A DNA stretch of 64,000 bases from Cytophagales bacterium Alg240-R148 (GCA_900537185.1 LS999827.1:253001-317000), one strand, 5' to 3'. Shown: positions 39,379 through 49,130, numbered from the stretch's first letter. Program-made: numbers and translations. The notes: generated by a model not told the origin, from the sequence alone.

Positions 39379-42300
39379 TTGTCGCAAGATATTAAAAATA
39401 GGTTAGTCAAAATAGCTTTTCGATTAATAGCTTTATTAATTGGCTGCTTCTTGCTGCTCGTGGTTGGCATCCAATTGCCCTTTGTTCAAACGGTAATAGT
39501 TAAAAAAGCAGGGGCTTGGTTGAGCAAAACTTCCGGCTATCAGGTGCAATTGAGCAGCGCTACCATTCAATGGTTTGACCAAGTGAACATTACCGGCTTA
39601 CAAGTGGTGGATGATGCGGGCAATACCATGATTGACATCAACAGTATTACGGTGGATTTAGAATTGAACCAATTGCTCTCAGATGATGGTAACAACATTG
39701 ATGCAGTCGAAATTGAAGGTGCCAAAATTTTCTTCACTTACCTAGCGGAATCGGACTCCAGTTCCATCATCAATATTTCCAGGTTCATCAACAACATCAA
39801 CAAAAATCTTAATAAAAAAAGCACGAAAGCCCCTCTTCCTTTTTCCATTGATGAAATTGAATTAGAAAATGTGCAATTCACAATGTCCAACCCTGCAAAA
39901 GATTCCATTGCAGAAGGTTTTGATTACAACCATTTTACAGTAAACGAGCTACAGACTTATGTTAAAAACTTTACAATTTTAAGAGACTCGGTAGGTTTTC
40001 AAATAACCCACCTCTCCGGAATTGACCAACAAAGTGGGCTGCATTTAAAATCATTAAAAAGCAAATTCCATCTAACAGCTAAAAGCATGGAGTTCAATTT
40101 GCTTCACCTAATCACTAATAAAAGTGAAGTAAGGGATTTTGTAAGGTTTGAATTCAACAATTGGGCAGATTGGAGTGACTTCAATAACAATATTAAAATA
40201 ATAGCCGATTTAAAACACACCGACATCCATACCAAAGATTTGTCCTACTTTGTACCAAAGCTGCGCAAATACAATCAAAATTTCGTGGTTTCAGGTAACT
40301 ACAAAGGGAAGGTAAGGTCTTTCAATGGAAATAATTTTGACCTACGGTTTGGAGGCAACAAACTCACTGGCCGAATATCCATGTTTGGCCTGCCCAACAT
40401 GGATGAAACCTTTATGGATTTTAAACTCAACAATTCTGTTGTTGACTTCTCTAAACTCAAGCCGGTTTTTAAACCCAGAACCTACGAAATACTTAAACCT
40501 TTTGGAGAAACCTTGTTCAGCGGTAGTTTTTCAGGGTTTTTAAATGACTTTGTTGCATTTGGTAACTTCAATACCAGATTCGGGGCCATTTATTCCGATG
40601 TCAATTTAAAAGTTAATGACAATGTTGCATTAACTGAATACTCTGGAAATCTCAAAATGACTCAATTTGATATTGGCAAATACACCAAGCGAGACAGCCT
40701 TTTCCAGTTAATCACTATGAATGGGAAAATTGAAGGCAAAGGCATTACCCTCGAAACTGCTGAATTTGAACTAGAAGGGAAGATAAGCGAAATAGGCATC
40801 AAACAATATGTTTACAAAAACATTCAAACAGATGCTAAATTTTCATCGGAACTGTTCAATGGGCGGGTAAGTATTGACGACCCCAACTTACAGTTTTCAG
40901 GAAGTGGTTCTATAGACCTTCGGAACAACCTCAATAAAGTCAATATTGTTGCCAATCTGGATACCGCCAACCTAGTAAAATTAAAACTTTCAGAAAACAT
41001 CCACTTTTTACACTCCAATTTATCTTTGGATGGTTATGGTCTAAAGCTCAACAACATCAGAGGTAGAGCCAATTTGTTCAACAGCATCATCAAATACGAT
41101 TCCAACACGCTGCAAACAGACACACTAAAAATAGTTTCCAAATACGACTCTTCAAGCCGCGAACTCGACATACAAAGTGAGTTTTTTGATGCCAGAGTGG
41201 AAGGCAATTTTAAAACTTCAGAAGTATTTAAAGACTTTAAAAGTATGGTCAAGGAATACCTTTTGAATATTAATAATGACTCCGAAGCTTTAAAAAAATA
41301 CTATTCAAACAAAACAATTAACCAAAACTCCAACAATAAATACAGTTTAAAGTACAACATTGACCTGCAGCACATGGACCCGCTGATGGAGTTGATCAAC
41401 AAAGATGTATTCATTGAGCCCAACACCAATATTGAAGGCACCTTTACAAAAGGAGAGTCCATTGTTTTCAACTTATTCTCTTCCATTGGTGAAATGAATT
41501 ACAAGGGCACTTCCTTGTTTAATACCGATATTGAGTTAATGGCTTCCAAACTCGCCGATTCCACTAAAGTTTTGGCCACTGGTTTTTTAATGTCCGAAAA
41601 ACAAGTGCTCCCGGGTGGTTTTGAAACTAAAAACTTTTTTTCAGAAATTATTTGGGACAATACCCATATTGATTTTCAAATGGAAGGAGAGCAAGCCAAT
41701 CGAGACCATTTTGCAAAATTAAAAGGTTATCTAGATTTTAAGCCAGATGAAATCCAAATTCACTTGCTTCCGTCAGAAGCACAGTTCATCCACACCAACT
41801 GGAAGTTTAATGATTCAAATCTATTGATTCTAAAACCGCATTACATAGAGGCCGATTCTATTGAATTGTACTCGAATGATAACCAAAGAATTTTTCTAAA
41901 TGGTGTCATCTCGGAAAATCCATCCAACATTTTTAAAGTGGTAGTGCAAAACTTAGAACTTGAAAATTTAAGCCCACTTACCCGACAGAAAATCACGGGG
42001 AAAATGAATACGGAATTAAAAATCAAGAACTTATTCGACATCCCATCAGTAGAAAGCAAGCTGGACATAAAAACCTTGGTATTGGATGATTTTTTAATCG
42101 GCAACATAGCGGGTACAAGCCATTGGAACAAATCCACTAAAAAATTCGACATCCGCATGAATGTAGAAAAAGACGCCATCAAAAACATAACCGTTGAAGG
42201 CAGTTACAACCCAGAAAAAAACAAGTCGCCACTGGATCTTAATGTGAATTTTGAAGATGCAGATTTAAAAATTATAGAACCATTTTTTAAGTTTATGTTC

Positions 42301-43929
42301 TCCAGTTTAGAGGGTAAAACAAATGGTAGGTTCAACATCTCTGGCACTCCTTTGAAACCTGAAATAACTGGCTCAGGTAACATAGAGCATGGTCAAGCCA
42401 AAATAAACTACCTCAACACCATGTATGATTTGGATGGGCGTTATTCATTTGGTTACAATAAAATATCCTTTCAAAATTTAACCATAACCGATGTTAATGG
42501 AGGCAAAGGAGCACTTTATGGCGACATAACCCATAAATTTTTCCAAGACTTTACTATAGACATCCAAGGAGACTTCAAAGAGCTCATGGTACTCAATACA
42601 ACGCTGAGAGACAACGATCTCTTTTATGGAACGGGTGTCGCTACAGGAGATGTTTCTTTTTCTGGGCCTTCTAATCAGTTGTCCATAAAGGCCAATGGTG
42701 CAACAGACAAAGGCTCTCGAATCCATATTCCAATTGGAGGCTTAGGCAATATTACACAAGAAGAATACATCAGTTTTGTAAGTTTGAAAGACACGCTTAA
42801 CAAGGTAATTGAGAAGCAGATAGAAGAAAAGAAAGTTGCTGGATTGGATATTGACCTCAACCTAGAATTGAATAAAAATGCCTATTGTGAAATTATTTTT
42901 GATATTCAGGCCGGAGACATTATTCGCGGTACAGGAGAGGGTCGATTGAACCTTAAACTGAGCCCTGAAGGAGACTTTAATATGTTTGGAGACTATACCA
43001 TTCTTCAAGGAGGTTACAACTTCACATTGTACAACATCATCAACAAAGAATTTGAAATTGCTCCAAATAGTACCATTAAATGGTTCGGAGATCCCTATGG
43101 TGCTGAATTGAACATCAACGCTGCCTACAAACAATTGGCATCGCTTTCGCCTTTGGTAGACACCACTTTTCACAAAGCTCCTGAAATCAAAAGAAGTTAT
43201 CCAACGGAAGTAAATTTGATACTAAAAGGAGAAATGTTATCCCCAGAAATTGATTTTGATATCAAGGTAGCGGAATACCCAAAATCCGCGGTTACCGTAG
43301 ACGGCAACGTTTTGTACTTCGAAGAAATTGTAGGGCAACTTTACAACAATATCCACAGCGACGACCAGGAACTAAACAGGCAGGTTTTTAGTTTAATAAT
43401 ACTTAGAAAGTTCTCTGCCCCTGAATCCTTTAATACTGCAGGATCCATAGGCAACAGTGTAAGTGAATTTGTGAGCAACCAACTGAGTTATTGGGCAAGC
43501 CAGGTCGATGACAACCTTGAAATTGATGTAAACCTGGGGGATTTGTCGCAAGAGGCCTACAACACTTTTCAATTGAGGCTTTCTTATGCCTTTATGGAGG
43601 GAAGATTAAGAATAACAAGAGAAGGCGGTTTCGACAACGAAAACCCAGACAATGTAGCCAATATTGTAGGGGATTGGACGGTAGAGTACGCTTTATCTGC
43701 AGACGGCAGGTTAAAAGCAAAAATGTTCAGCAGAAACAACTACAACTCTCTGAATATCAACAAACAAACCACCTACACTACAGGTTTTAGCCTATCCCAT
43801 ACCCAAAGTTTTGATGAAGTTAGGGAATTGTTTTCTAGGTCCAGAAAGAAAAAGAAAAAACAAGAACAGCAGAATAAAATTAAAATAAACGAAGAAGGCG
43901 TGATACGACAAGATGAAGTTCAAAAGTAA
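39379..43929 (+). CDS. TamB-like translocation/assembly module protein (DUF490)
   Basis: A 1516-residue AsmA/TamB-type protein. An N-terminal membrane anchor (LIALLIGCFLLLVVGIQLPFVQ, about 16-37) is followed by a long run of beta-strands forming the hydrophobic groove, and a C-terminal DUF490 domain (about 1150-1490) with LNLGDLSQ-like NLGDLSQEAYN and GRLRITREGGF. It spans the periplasm and helps lipid transfer or outer-membrane protein assembly. Start is a TTG 15 bases from tsaD; I found no better in-frame ATG near the anchor. Next gene overlaps its end by 17 bases. Confidence 0.9.
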   Translation: MSQDIKNRLVKIAFRLIALLIGCFLLLVVGIQLPFVQTVIVKKAGAWLSKTSGYQVQLSSATIQWFDQVNITGLQVVDDAGNTMIDINSITVDLELNQLLSDDGNNIDAVEIEGAKIFFTYLAESDSSSIINISRFINNINKNLNKKSTKAPLPFSIDEIELENVQFTMSNPAKDSIAEGFDYNHFTVNELQTYVKNFTILRDSVGFQITHLSGIDQQSGLHLKSLKSKFHLTAKSMEFNLLHLITNKSEVRDFVRFEFNNWADWSDFNNNIKIIADLKHTDIHTKDLSYFVPKLRKYNQNFVVSGNYKGKVRSFNGNNFDLRFGGNKLTGRISMFGLPNMDETFMDFKLNNSVVDFSKLKPVFKPRTYEILKPFGETLFSGSFSGFLNDFVAFGNFNTRFGAIYSDVNLKVNDNVALTEYSGNLKMTQFDIGKYTKRDSLFQLITMNGKIEGKGITLETAEFELEGKISEIGIKQYVYKNIQTDAKFSSELFNGRVSIDDPNLQFSGSGSIDLRNNLNKVNIVANLDTANLVKLKLSENIHFLHSNLSLDGYGLKLNNIRGRANLFNSIIKYDSNTLQTDTLKIVSKYDSSSRELDIQSEFFDARVEGNFKTSEVFKDFKSMVKEYLLNINNDSEALKKYYSNKTINQNSNNKYSLKYNIDLQHMDPLMELINKDVFIEPNTNIEGTFTKGESIVFNLFSSIGEMNYKGTSLFNTDIELMASKLADSTKVLATGFLMSEKQVLPGGFETKNFFSEIIWDNTHIDFQMEGEQANRDHFAKLKGYLDFKPDEIQIHLLPSEAQFIHTNWKFNDSNLLILKPHYIEADSIELYSNDNQRIFLNGVISENPSNIFKVVVQNLELENLSPLTRQKITGKMNTELKIKNLFDIPSVESKLDIKTLVLDDFLIGNIAGTSHWNKSTKKFDIRMNVEKDAIKNITVEGSYNPEKNKSPLDLNVNFEDADLKIIEPFFKFMFSSLEGKTNGRFNISGTPLKPEITGSGNIEHGQAKINYLNTMYDLDGRYSFGYNKISFQNLTITDVNGGKGALYGDITHKFFQDFTIDIQGDFKELMVLNTTLRDNDLFYGTGVATGDVSFSGPSNQLSIKANGATDKGSRIHIPIGGLGNITQEEYISFVSLKDTLNKVIEKQIEEKKVAGLDIDLNLELNKNAYCEIIFDIQAGDIIRGTGEGRLNLKLSPEGDFNMFGDYTILQGGYNFTLYNIINKEFEIAPNSTIKWFGDPYGAELNINAAYKQLASLSPLVDTTFHKAPEIKRSYPTEVNLILKGEMLSPEIDFDIKVAEYPKSAVTVDGNVLYFEEIVGQLYNNIHSDDQELNRQVFSLIILRKFSAPESFNTAGSIGNSVSEFVSNQLSYWASQVDDNLEIDVNLGDLSQEAYNTFQLRLSYAFMEGRLRITREGGFDNENPDNVANIVGDWTVEYALSADGRLKAKMFSRNNYNSLNINKQTTYTTGFSLSHTQSFDEVRELFSRSRKKKKKQEQQNKIKINEEGVIRQDEVQK

Positions 43930-44806
43930 CATACTGCTGTTGTTGGTATTGTATGCTTCATTTGGCTCTGTAAATGCACAAGCCAAAAAAGATAGCATCA
44001 ATAAAAAAAGATTCAACACATTAATAATTGGAACTTCCGTTGCCTATACGGCATCATTGGTAGCTTTGAATGACTTGTGGTACAGCAACAGCCCCCAAGC
44101 ACCATTTCATTTTTTTAACGACAATAAAGAATGGCTGCAAGTGGACAAAGTTGGGCATATGTATTCTACTTATCAAATAAGTAATGTGGGCCAGCGCTTG
44201 CTACTTTGGAGCGGCGTAAATAAAAAGAAAGCTGCCATCTGGTCCAGTATTGCTGGATTCGGTCTTATGATTCCTATTGAAATATTCGATGGGCATTCCC
44301 AGAAATACGGCGCATCTGCGGGCGACCTGGTGGCCAATTTTACTGGAGCTGCTTTGTTTCTTACCCAGCAATTAACATGGGGGGAAATTAAAATACACCC
44401 GAAATTTTCTTTTCAGCAGAGTGGCTTGGCCCATTTAAGGCCGGATGTTCTAGGTGAAAACTTGATGCAGCAGATGATCAAAGACTACAACGGGCAAACC
44501 TACTGGCTGTCTTTTGACCTATACAAATTCGGTAGAAAAGGAAACAAGTTTCCGAAATGGCTGAATGTTGCAGCGGGTTATGGTGCCAACAATATGATTT
44601 ATGCACACCAAGAAGACAATGAAGCTGCCAACTTAAACCCTTATAGACAGTTTTATTTGGCCATTGATTTTGACCTCACCCATATTAAAACAAAATCTAA
44701 ATTCTTAAATTCGTGTTTATTTTTTGTTAATATGATACATTTGCCTGCTCCAGCATTGGAGTACAACACACAAGACAATTTTAAATTTCATTTTTTACAG
44801 TGGTAA
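43913..44806 (+). CDS. DUF2279 family protein
   Basis: A 297-residue exported protein. Signal peptide (ILLLLVLYASFGSVNAQ), then DDLWYSNSPQAPFHFF-like and the conserved DKVGHMYSTYQISNVGQRLLLWSG and GFGLMIPIEIFDGHSQKYGASAGDLVANFTGA blocks of the YfiM/DUF2279 family, probably an outer-membrane or periplasmic protein. The two His residues in VGHMY and DGHS are invariant in family members. It overlaps the TamB-like gene by 17 bases, hinting at an envelope role. Confidence 0.8.
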   Translation: MKFKSNILLLLVLYASFGSVNAQAKKDSINKKRFNTLIIGTSVAYTASLVALNDLWYSNSPQAPFHFFNDNKEWLQVDKVGHMYSTYQISNVGQRLLLWSGVNKKKAAIWSSIAGFGLMIPIEIFDGHSQKYGASAGDLVANFTGAALFLTQQLTWGEIKIHPKFSFQQSGLAHLRPDVLGENLMQQMIKDYNGQTYWLSFDLYKFGRKGNKFPKWLNVAAGYGANNMIYAHQEDNEAANLNPYRQFYLAIDFDLTHIKTKSKFLNSCLFFVNMIHLPAPALEYNTQDNFKFHFLQW

Positions 44807-44808
44807 CT

Positions 44809-45756
44809 ATGAAAGTAGGAGATAAAGTAAGGGTAATTCACGGCAATGAGGAAGGGCATGTCATTAAAAAACTTCCTAACGATTTAGTAGAAATTGAAAC
44901 CAGCGACGGTTTTACCATTCCTGTTTTAGAAGCAGATTTGGTTCTTGTGGCTTCTGCAGAAAAGGACTATTTCAAAAAAGAAAGTGGTGCAGGCGATTTA
45001 AATAAAGTTCAGGACATCGCCCAAACGGGCAACAAAGGGTTGTTTATTTGCATGGCCCAATATTCCGATATATTGTACGATGTCACCTTTGTGAACAACA
45101 CAGACAACGATGTATTGTGTTCTGTAAATAAATTTACGCCGCAACACCAAACTACGTTGGCACACGGTGCGGTCCGTTCACGAAGTTCTTTGGAAATCGG
45201 AAAATGGAATATACAAGACCTAAGTACTTGGCCAATGCTTAAAATACTTGCCATATCTGTTTCCAAAAAGGCCTTTAATTTCAACCCTTTTCAAGAATCA
45301 GAATTTAAAATCAACACCAAAGTATTTAAGGCAGACAAAAGTTTATTGCCCGTACTCAACAAAAAAGGATACAGTGTGCAAATCGATGCCGTTTCAAAGC
45401 AATCTTCCTCCACTTCCATCCAAGAACAACTGGATAACAACCAACCAGCAACCCCTACTAAAACACTGAAAAAACCGGAAGACAAAGTAGATCTGCATAT
45501 TGAAAAGCTTATCCAGGACCACCAACAACTTACTTCACAAGAAATTATCAGGACCCAACTGGAACAATTTGAAAAATCCCTTGATGCCGCAATAGTTTTT
45601 GAAATGAATGCAATTACATTCATACATGGTATTGGCAATGGCAAACTCAAACATGAAATCCACAAGAAGTTAAGCAGAAGAAAAGACATTAATTATTTTG
45701 AGGATGCCGAAAAAAGCAAATTTGGGTATGGCGCAACCAAAGTAGTGTTAAAATAA
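44809..45756 (+). CDS. DUF2027/Smr-domain protein
   Basis: A 315-residue protein. The N-terminal KOW-like segment MKVGDKVRVIHGNEEGHVIKK opens a DUF2027 region (about 1-180); after a Gln/Pro/Thr-rich linker, a C-terminal Smr domain holds VDLHIEKL and FIHGIGNGKLKHEIHKKL. Smr domains of MutS2 and related proteins nick RNA or branched DNA, and recent work ties them to ribosome collision rescue. The GTG-started longer frame overlaps the previous stop; the ATG at 44809, two bases past it, is preferred. Confidence 0.85.
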   Translation: MKVGDKVRVIHGNEEGHVIKKLPNDLVEIETSDGFTIPVLEADLVLVASAEKDYFKKESGAGDLNKVQDIAQTGNKGLFICMAQYSDILYDVTFVNNTDNDVLCSVNKFTPQHQTTLAHGAVRSRSSLEIGKWNIQDLSTWPMLKILAISVSKKAFNFNPFQESEFKINTKVFKADKSLLPVLNKKGYSVQIDAVSKQSSSTSIQEQLDNNQPATPTKTLKKPEDKVDLHIEKLIQDHQQLTSQEIIRTQLEQFEKSLDAAIVFEMNAITFIHGIGNGKLKHEIHKKLSRRKDINYFEDAEKSKFGYGATKVVLK

Positions 45757-45821
45757 GCCGTCATAAATGTTTTATTATCCATTTTTTTTACTAAATTAAT
45801 AAGACCAATAACTGATTAAAG

Positions 45822-46220
45822 ATGGATTTAAATGGATTTATGGAAGCATTGGCCGAAGAAATAGACGGTCAGTATTCCGAATACGATAATACCAAATCGA
45901 TTATCATCGTCCCATTAAATGATGGTCGGTTTCAGACGGTTTTGGGACAAAAGCGTTTTAACGAAAAATATAGCCAGGAAGCCGTAGAATTTTCATCTAA
46001 AGTATGTCCTTACGACGACAGCATAGATTTAAAGAATCTTCTTGAAGAAAATGTCAACTTTTGCCACGCAAAATTTGTAGTGGTGGACGATTACATTCAG
46101 GTAGAAGCAGCTTGTTTTTTAGAAACAGCTACCGAAAGTCTGATCAAAGAAATTATTATTGAAGTAGCGGAAATGGCCGATGTGTTTGAACACAAACTCA
46201 CGGGCGTGGATGTTCACTAA
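45822..46220 (+). CDS. Small acidic protein, YbjN/type III chaperone-like fold, function unknown
   Basis: A 132-residue acidic protein, with no signal peptide and no recognisable catalytic motif. Alternating strands and helices (IIIVPLNDGRFQTVLG, FCHAKFVVVDDYIQVEAACFLE, LIKEIIIEVAEMADVFEHKL) resemble YbjN/tetratrico-type chaperone folds. The function is unknown. It is followed by a strong terminator, and the 65 bases before it hold no clear terminator, so it may end the tamB transcript or be expressed alone. Confidence 0.6.
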   Translation: MDLNGFMEALAEEIDGQYSEYDNTKSIIIVPLNDGRFQTVLGQKRFNEKYSQEAVEFSSKVCPYDDSIDLKNLLEENVNFCHAKFVVVDDYIQVEAACFLETATESLIKEIIIEVAEMADVFEHKLTGVDVH

Positions 46221-46234
46221 TTTAAACCTATGAT

Positions 46235-46266
46235 AAAAAAGCCAGTGTTGTACTGGCTTTTTTTTT
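46235..46266 (+). terminator. Rho-independent terminator
   Basis: AAAAAAGCCAGT and ACTGGCTTTTTT form a 12-bp stem around GTTGT, ending in nine T. It closes the unit of the small acidic protein and precedes rnpB. Confidence 0.92.
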
Positions 46267-46334
46267 GCCCTCCAATCTCCTGCCTTCTCCCACACCTTTT
46301 TCACTTTAAAACATGGAATTAATCCGATTCCGTT

Positions 46335-46342
46335 TAACTTTG
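46335..46342 (+). promoter_or_regulatory. -7 element of the rnpB promoter
   Basis: A perfect TAACTTTG lies five bases before the first base-paired position of RNase P RNA. No TTTG -33 box is at the standard spacing. Confidence 0.5.
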
Positions 46343-46346
46343 TTTC

Positions 46347-46755
46347 AGAATGCAAGGGACCTTATCGCTTCGAGTACAATTCGAAGAGGAAAGTCCGGGC
46401 AGCATAGGGCAGCGTACTTCCTAACGGGAAGGACTGATAAATTTAAGTTTTTCAGTACAGACAGTGCAACAGAAAGATACCGCTCCGCTTGCGGAGTAAG
46501 GGTGAAATGGTGGAGTAAGAGCCCACCGCAATACCGGGTGACCGGTTTGGCATGGTAAACCTTACGCGTTGAAAGACCAAATAGGTACTTCTGGCCTCGT
46601 TTTTGTTTTACAGAAACTGGTCAATGGGCGGCTCGTCCATGACTCTTATGAGCAGAAGTATGGGTAGGTTGATGGAGCACAACAGCAATGTTGTGCCTAG
46701 ATAAATGATAAGGCACTTTATAGTGGACAGAACCCGGCTTATGAACTTGCATTCT
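46347..46755 (+). ncRNA. rnpB: RNase P RNA, class A
   Basis: The catalytic RNA of RNase P, which trims tRNA 5' leaders. AGAATGCAAG (46347-46356) pairs with CTTGCATTCT (46746-46755) as helix P1. The conserved core blocks GAGGAAAGTCCGGGC, ACAGAAAGATACCGC, AAGGGTGAAATGGTGGAGTA with AAGAGCCCACCGC, and GACAGAACCCGGCTTATGAAC (read in pieces) occur in order. About 409 nucleotides, normal for the class. Boundaries are set by P1 pairing. Confidence 0.95.
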
Positions 46756-46802
46756 ATTTTACTTTCTAGCTCAAAAAACAAGTTGAATCAAAATCTTAAA
46801 TT

Positions 46803-47963
46803 ATGACCAAGGTATTAATCATAGATGATGAACAAAGCATCCGAAACACTTTAAAAGAAATTTTGGAATATGAATCTTATAAAGTAGATGAAGCTAAAGA
46901 CGGAGAAGAAGGCATAAAAAAAATGATCGACACCAAGTACGACATCGTTTTGTGTGATGTTAAAATGCCAAAGCTAAATGGTATAGAAGTACTGGAAAAG
47001 GCTAAGTCCATTGGGCTTTCAGGTGAGTTCATTATGATATCGGCCCATGGCACTATTGATACTGCCGTAGATGCTACTAAAAAAGGTGCGTTTGACTTTA
47101 TTCCTAAACCACCAGACTTAAATCGGCTTCTAGTTACCTTAAGGAATGCATTGGAAAAAAAGGAGTTGGTAAAAGAAACCAAAACCCTAAAAAGAAAAAT
47201 CTCTAAAACTGTAGAAATAATTGGTGAATCAAAAGCCATAAAAACTGTAAAAGATACGATAGAAAAAGTGGCTCCTACTGAAGCAAGGGTACTCATAACA
47301 GGTTCTAATGGCACCGGTAAAGAATTAGTTGCCAAATGGATTCATGACAAAAGCAATAGAAGTTCGGGTGCTATAGTAGAAGTTAATTGTGCTGCCATCC
47401 CTTCTGAACTAATTGAAAGTGAATTGTTTGGGCACGAAAAAGGCGCTTTTACATCTGCTGTAAAACAGCGAATTGGCAAATTTGAACAAGCCAATGGCGG
47501 CACTATTTTCTTAGATGAAATTGGAGACATGAGCCTATCTGCTCAAGCCAAGGTGTTGAGGGCACTACAAGAAAATAAGATTACAAGAGTAGGGGGCGAT
47601 AAAGAGATTAAAGTAGATGTACGGGTGGTGGCTGCAACCAATAAAGATCTTAAAAAAGAAATTCTCAACAACAATTTCAGAGAAGACCTTTACCACCGAT
47701 TAGGGGTAATATTGATTCATGTACCGCCATTGAAAGAACGCATAGAAGACATTCCTCTGTTGGTCGACAAATTCCTTGCAGACATCGCAGCAGAATACGG
47801 CACGGCAATTAAGAAAATTTCAGATGAAGCTACTTCCATTCTTCAGAAAGGAGAATGGACCGGTAACATCAGGGAATTAAGAAATGTGGTAGAACGATTG
47901 GTGATCATGTCAGGAACTGAAATTACTCCTGAAGATGTATCCACCCATACAGACCTAAATTAG
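46803..47963 (+). CDS. Sigma-54-dependent response regulator lacking a Fis-type DNA-binding domain
   Basis: A 386-residue NtrC-like protein. Receiver (VLIIDDEQSIRNTL, phospho-Asp in VLCDVKMP, about 1-120) and AAA+ domain (GSNGTGKELVAKWIH, GAFTSA contact loop, IFLDEIGD, about 140-375). It ends EDVSTHTDLN, just after the AAA+ lid, where family members usually continue into a Fis helix-turn-helix of about 50 residues. No frameshift remnant follows. It must therefore act from solution or through another protein. No kinase gene is beside it. Starts about 48 bases after rnpB. Confidence 0.9.
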   Translation: MTKVLIIDDEQSIRNTLKEILEYESYKVDEAKDGEEGIKKMIDTKYDIVLCDVKMPKLNGIEVLEKAKSIGLSGEFIMISAHGTIDTAVDATKKGAFDFIPKPPDLNRLLVTLRNALEKKELVKETKTLKRKISKTVEIIGESKAIKTVKDTIEKVAPTEARVLITGSNGTGKELVAKWIHDKSNRSSGAIVEVNCAAIPSELIESELFGHEKGAFTSAVKQRIGKFEQANGGTIFLDEIGDMSLSAQAKVLRALQENKITRVGGDKEIKVDVRVVAATNKDLKKEILNNNFREDLYHRLGVILIHVPPLKERIEDIPLLVDKFLADIAAEYGTAIKKISDEATSILQKGEWTGNIRELRNVVERLVIMSGTEITPEDVSTHTDLN

Positions 47964-47982
47964 AAAACAGATCGAGAAAGTT

Positions 47983-48123
47983 CTATACTTTCTCTTTCTT
48001 TACTACTTCAGTATCCTTTTGTTGTTTTTTCATGTCTTTCTTAGAATAGGTAGGACACGTATACTGTGTACAAGACGTCAAACCAAAAACAACCAATGCA
48101 ACAATTAATAACTTCGCTTTCAT
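47983..48123 (-). CDS. Small lipoprotein (46 aa)
   Basis: A 46-codon ORF from ATG at 48121-48123 to TAG at 47983-47985. MKAKLLIVALVVFGLTSC is a clear lipoprotein signal with Cys at position 18. The mature part is only about 29 residues: CTQYTCPTYSK followed by a Lys/Gln-rich tail with KKD and VVKKEK. The CPTYSK motif I associate with small Bacteroidetes lipoproteins of unknown function. It sits alone between the response regulator and tsf. Confidence 0.75.
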   Translation of the reverse strand: MKAKLLIVALVVFGLTSCTQYTCPTYSKKDMKKQQKDTEVVKKEKV

Positions 48124-48185
48124 AGTAATAGAGATTTCTTATATAACAAAAATATAGAACTGCGACCTATAATACAAATGTAAAA

Positions 48186-48217
48186 AATAAAAAACCCTGT
48201 AATTTCTTACAGGGTTT
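48186..48217 (-). terminator. Rho-independent terminator of tsf
   Basis: AAACCCTGTAA (48192-48202) pairs with TTACAGGGTTT (48207-48217), 11 bp with a 4-base loop. The minus strand continues into a run of T. Confidence 0.9.
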
Positions 48218-48231
48218 GTATTTTCGAGGAA

Positions 48232-49062
48232 TTACCCTATAGATACTCTTTTAAATGCATCTACAGTCAATCCTTTAGAGATTGAATCCAAATATTTTCC
48301 AACTGTTACTCCAGAATCCTTTACAAAAGACTGCTCTAACAACGTGTTTTCTTTAAAATACTTGTTAAGCTTACCTTGAGCAATTTTTTCAATGATGTTT
48401 TCAGGCTTTCCTTCTGCTATAGCTTGCTCTTTTCCGATCTCAAATTCCTTAGCCACAATGTCTTGAGGAACTTCGTCTTTGTTCACCGCGATTGGATTCA
48501 TCGCAGCAATTTGCATTCCTACATCTTTACCAGCTGCAGATACATCCACACCATTGGTGTTTTTAAGAGATACCAAAACCCCTAATTTGTTACCAGCATG
48601 GATATAAGGTACAATTGCCTCTCCCTCTTCAACGATCAATTGGCTAACTTCAATTTTTTCACCAATTTTACCAACCATTTCAGTGATCTTCTCAGAAACA
48701 GGAGCACCGTCCAATTGCAAAGACAACAACGCTTCTTTGTCTGCAGTTTTGTTGTCAAATGCCAACTGTGCAATAGCGTTTCCTAAATTCAAAAATTCTT
48801 CATTCTTACCAACGAAATCAGTTTCACAATTTAAGGCAACTAAAACAGCTGCGCTGTTGTCGTCGCTGGTTTTTACGAATACAGAACCTTCAGAAGTCTC
48901 ACGGTCTGCTCTAGAAGCAGAAACCTTTTGACCTTTTTTTCTTAAAAGTTCAATTGCTTTTTCGAAATCACCTTCTGCTTCTACCAATGCTTTTTTGCAG
49001 TCCATCATCCCTGCACCTGTCATTTGTCTAAGCTTGTTTACATCTTTAGCAGTAATAGCCAT
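48232..49062 (-). CDS. tsf: Elongation factor Ts
   Basis: A 276-residue nucleotide-exchange factor for EF-Tu. The N-terminal UBA-like domain holds DVNKLRQMTGAGMMDCKKALVEAEGD and the CETDFVGKNEEF segment, contacting EF-Tu. Two core subdomains follow, ending with KDSGVTVGKYLDS. It follows rpsB in the usual order, but a strong hairpin lies between them, so part of the transcripts may stop before tsf. Confidence 0.97.
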   Translation of the reverse strand: MAITAKDVNKLRQMTGAGMMDCKKALVEAEGDFEKAIELLRKKGQKVSASRADRETSEGSVFVKTSDDNSAAVLVALNCETDFVGKNEEFLNLGNAIAQLAFDNKTADKEALLSLQLDGAPVSEKITEMVGKIGEKIEVSQLIVEEGEAIVPYIHAGNKLGVLVSLKNTNGVDVSAAGKDVGMQIAAMNPIAVNKDEVPQDIVAKEFEIGKEQAIAEGKPENIIEKIAQGKLNKYFKENTLLEQSFVKDSGVTVGKYLDSISKGLTVDAFKRVSIG

Positions 49063-49094
49063 AGTCTTATTATTTTAAATTTTTCTTATTAATA

Positions 49095-49130
49095 AAAATT
49101 GAACATCAGAATTAACCGATGTTCAATTTT
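49095..49130. terminator. Strong hairpin between rpsB and tsf
   Basis: AAAATTGAACATC and GATGTTCAATTTT form a perfect 13-bp stem with a 10-base loop. On the minus strand the stem runs into TTTTTATTA. It may attenuate transcription between rpsB and tsf or mark an RNA processing site. Confidence 0.75.
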
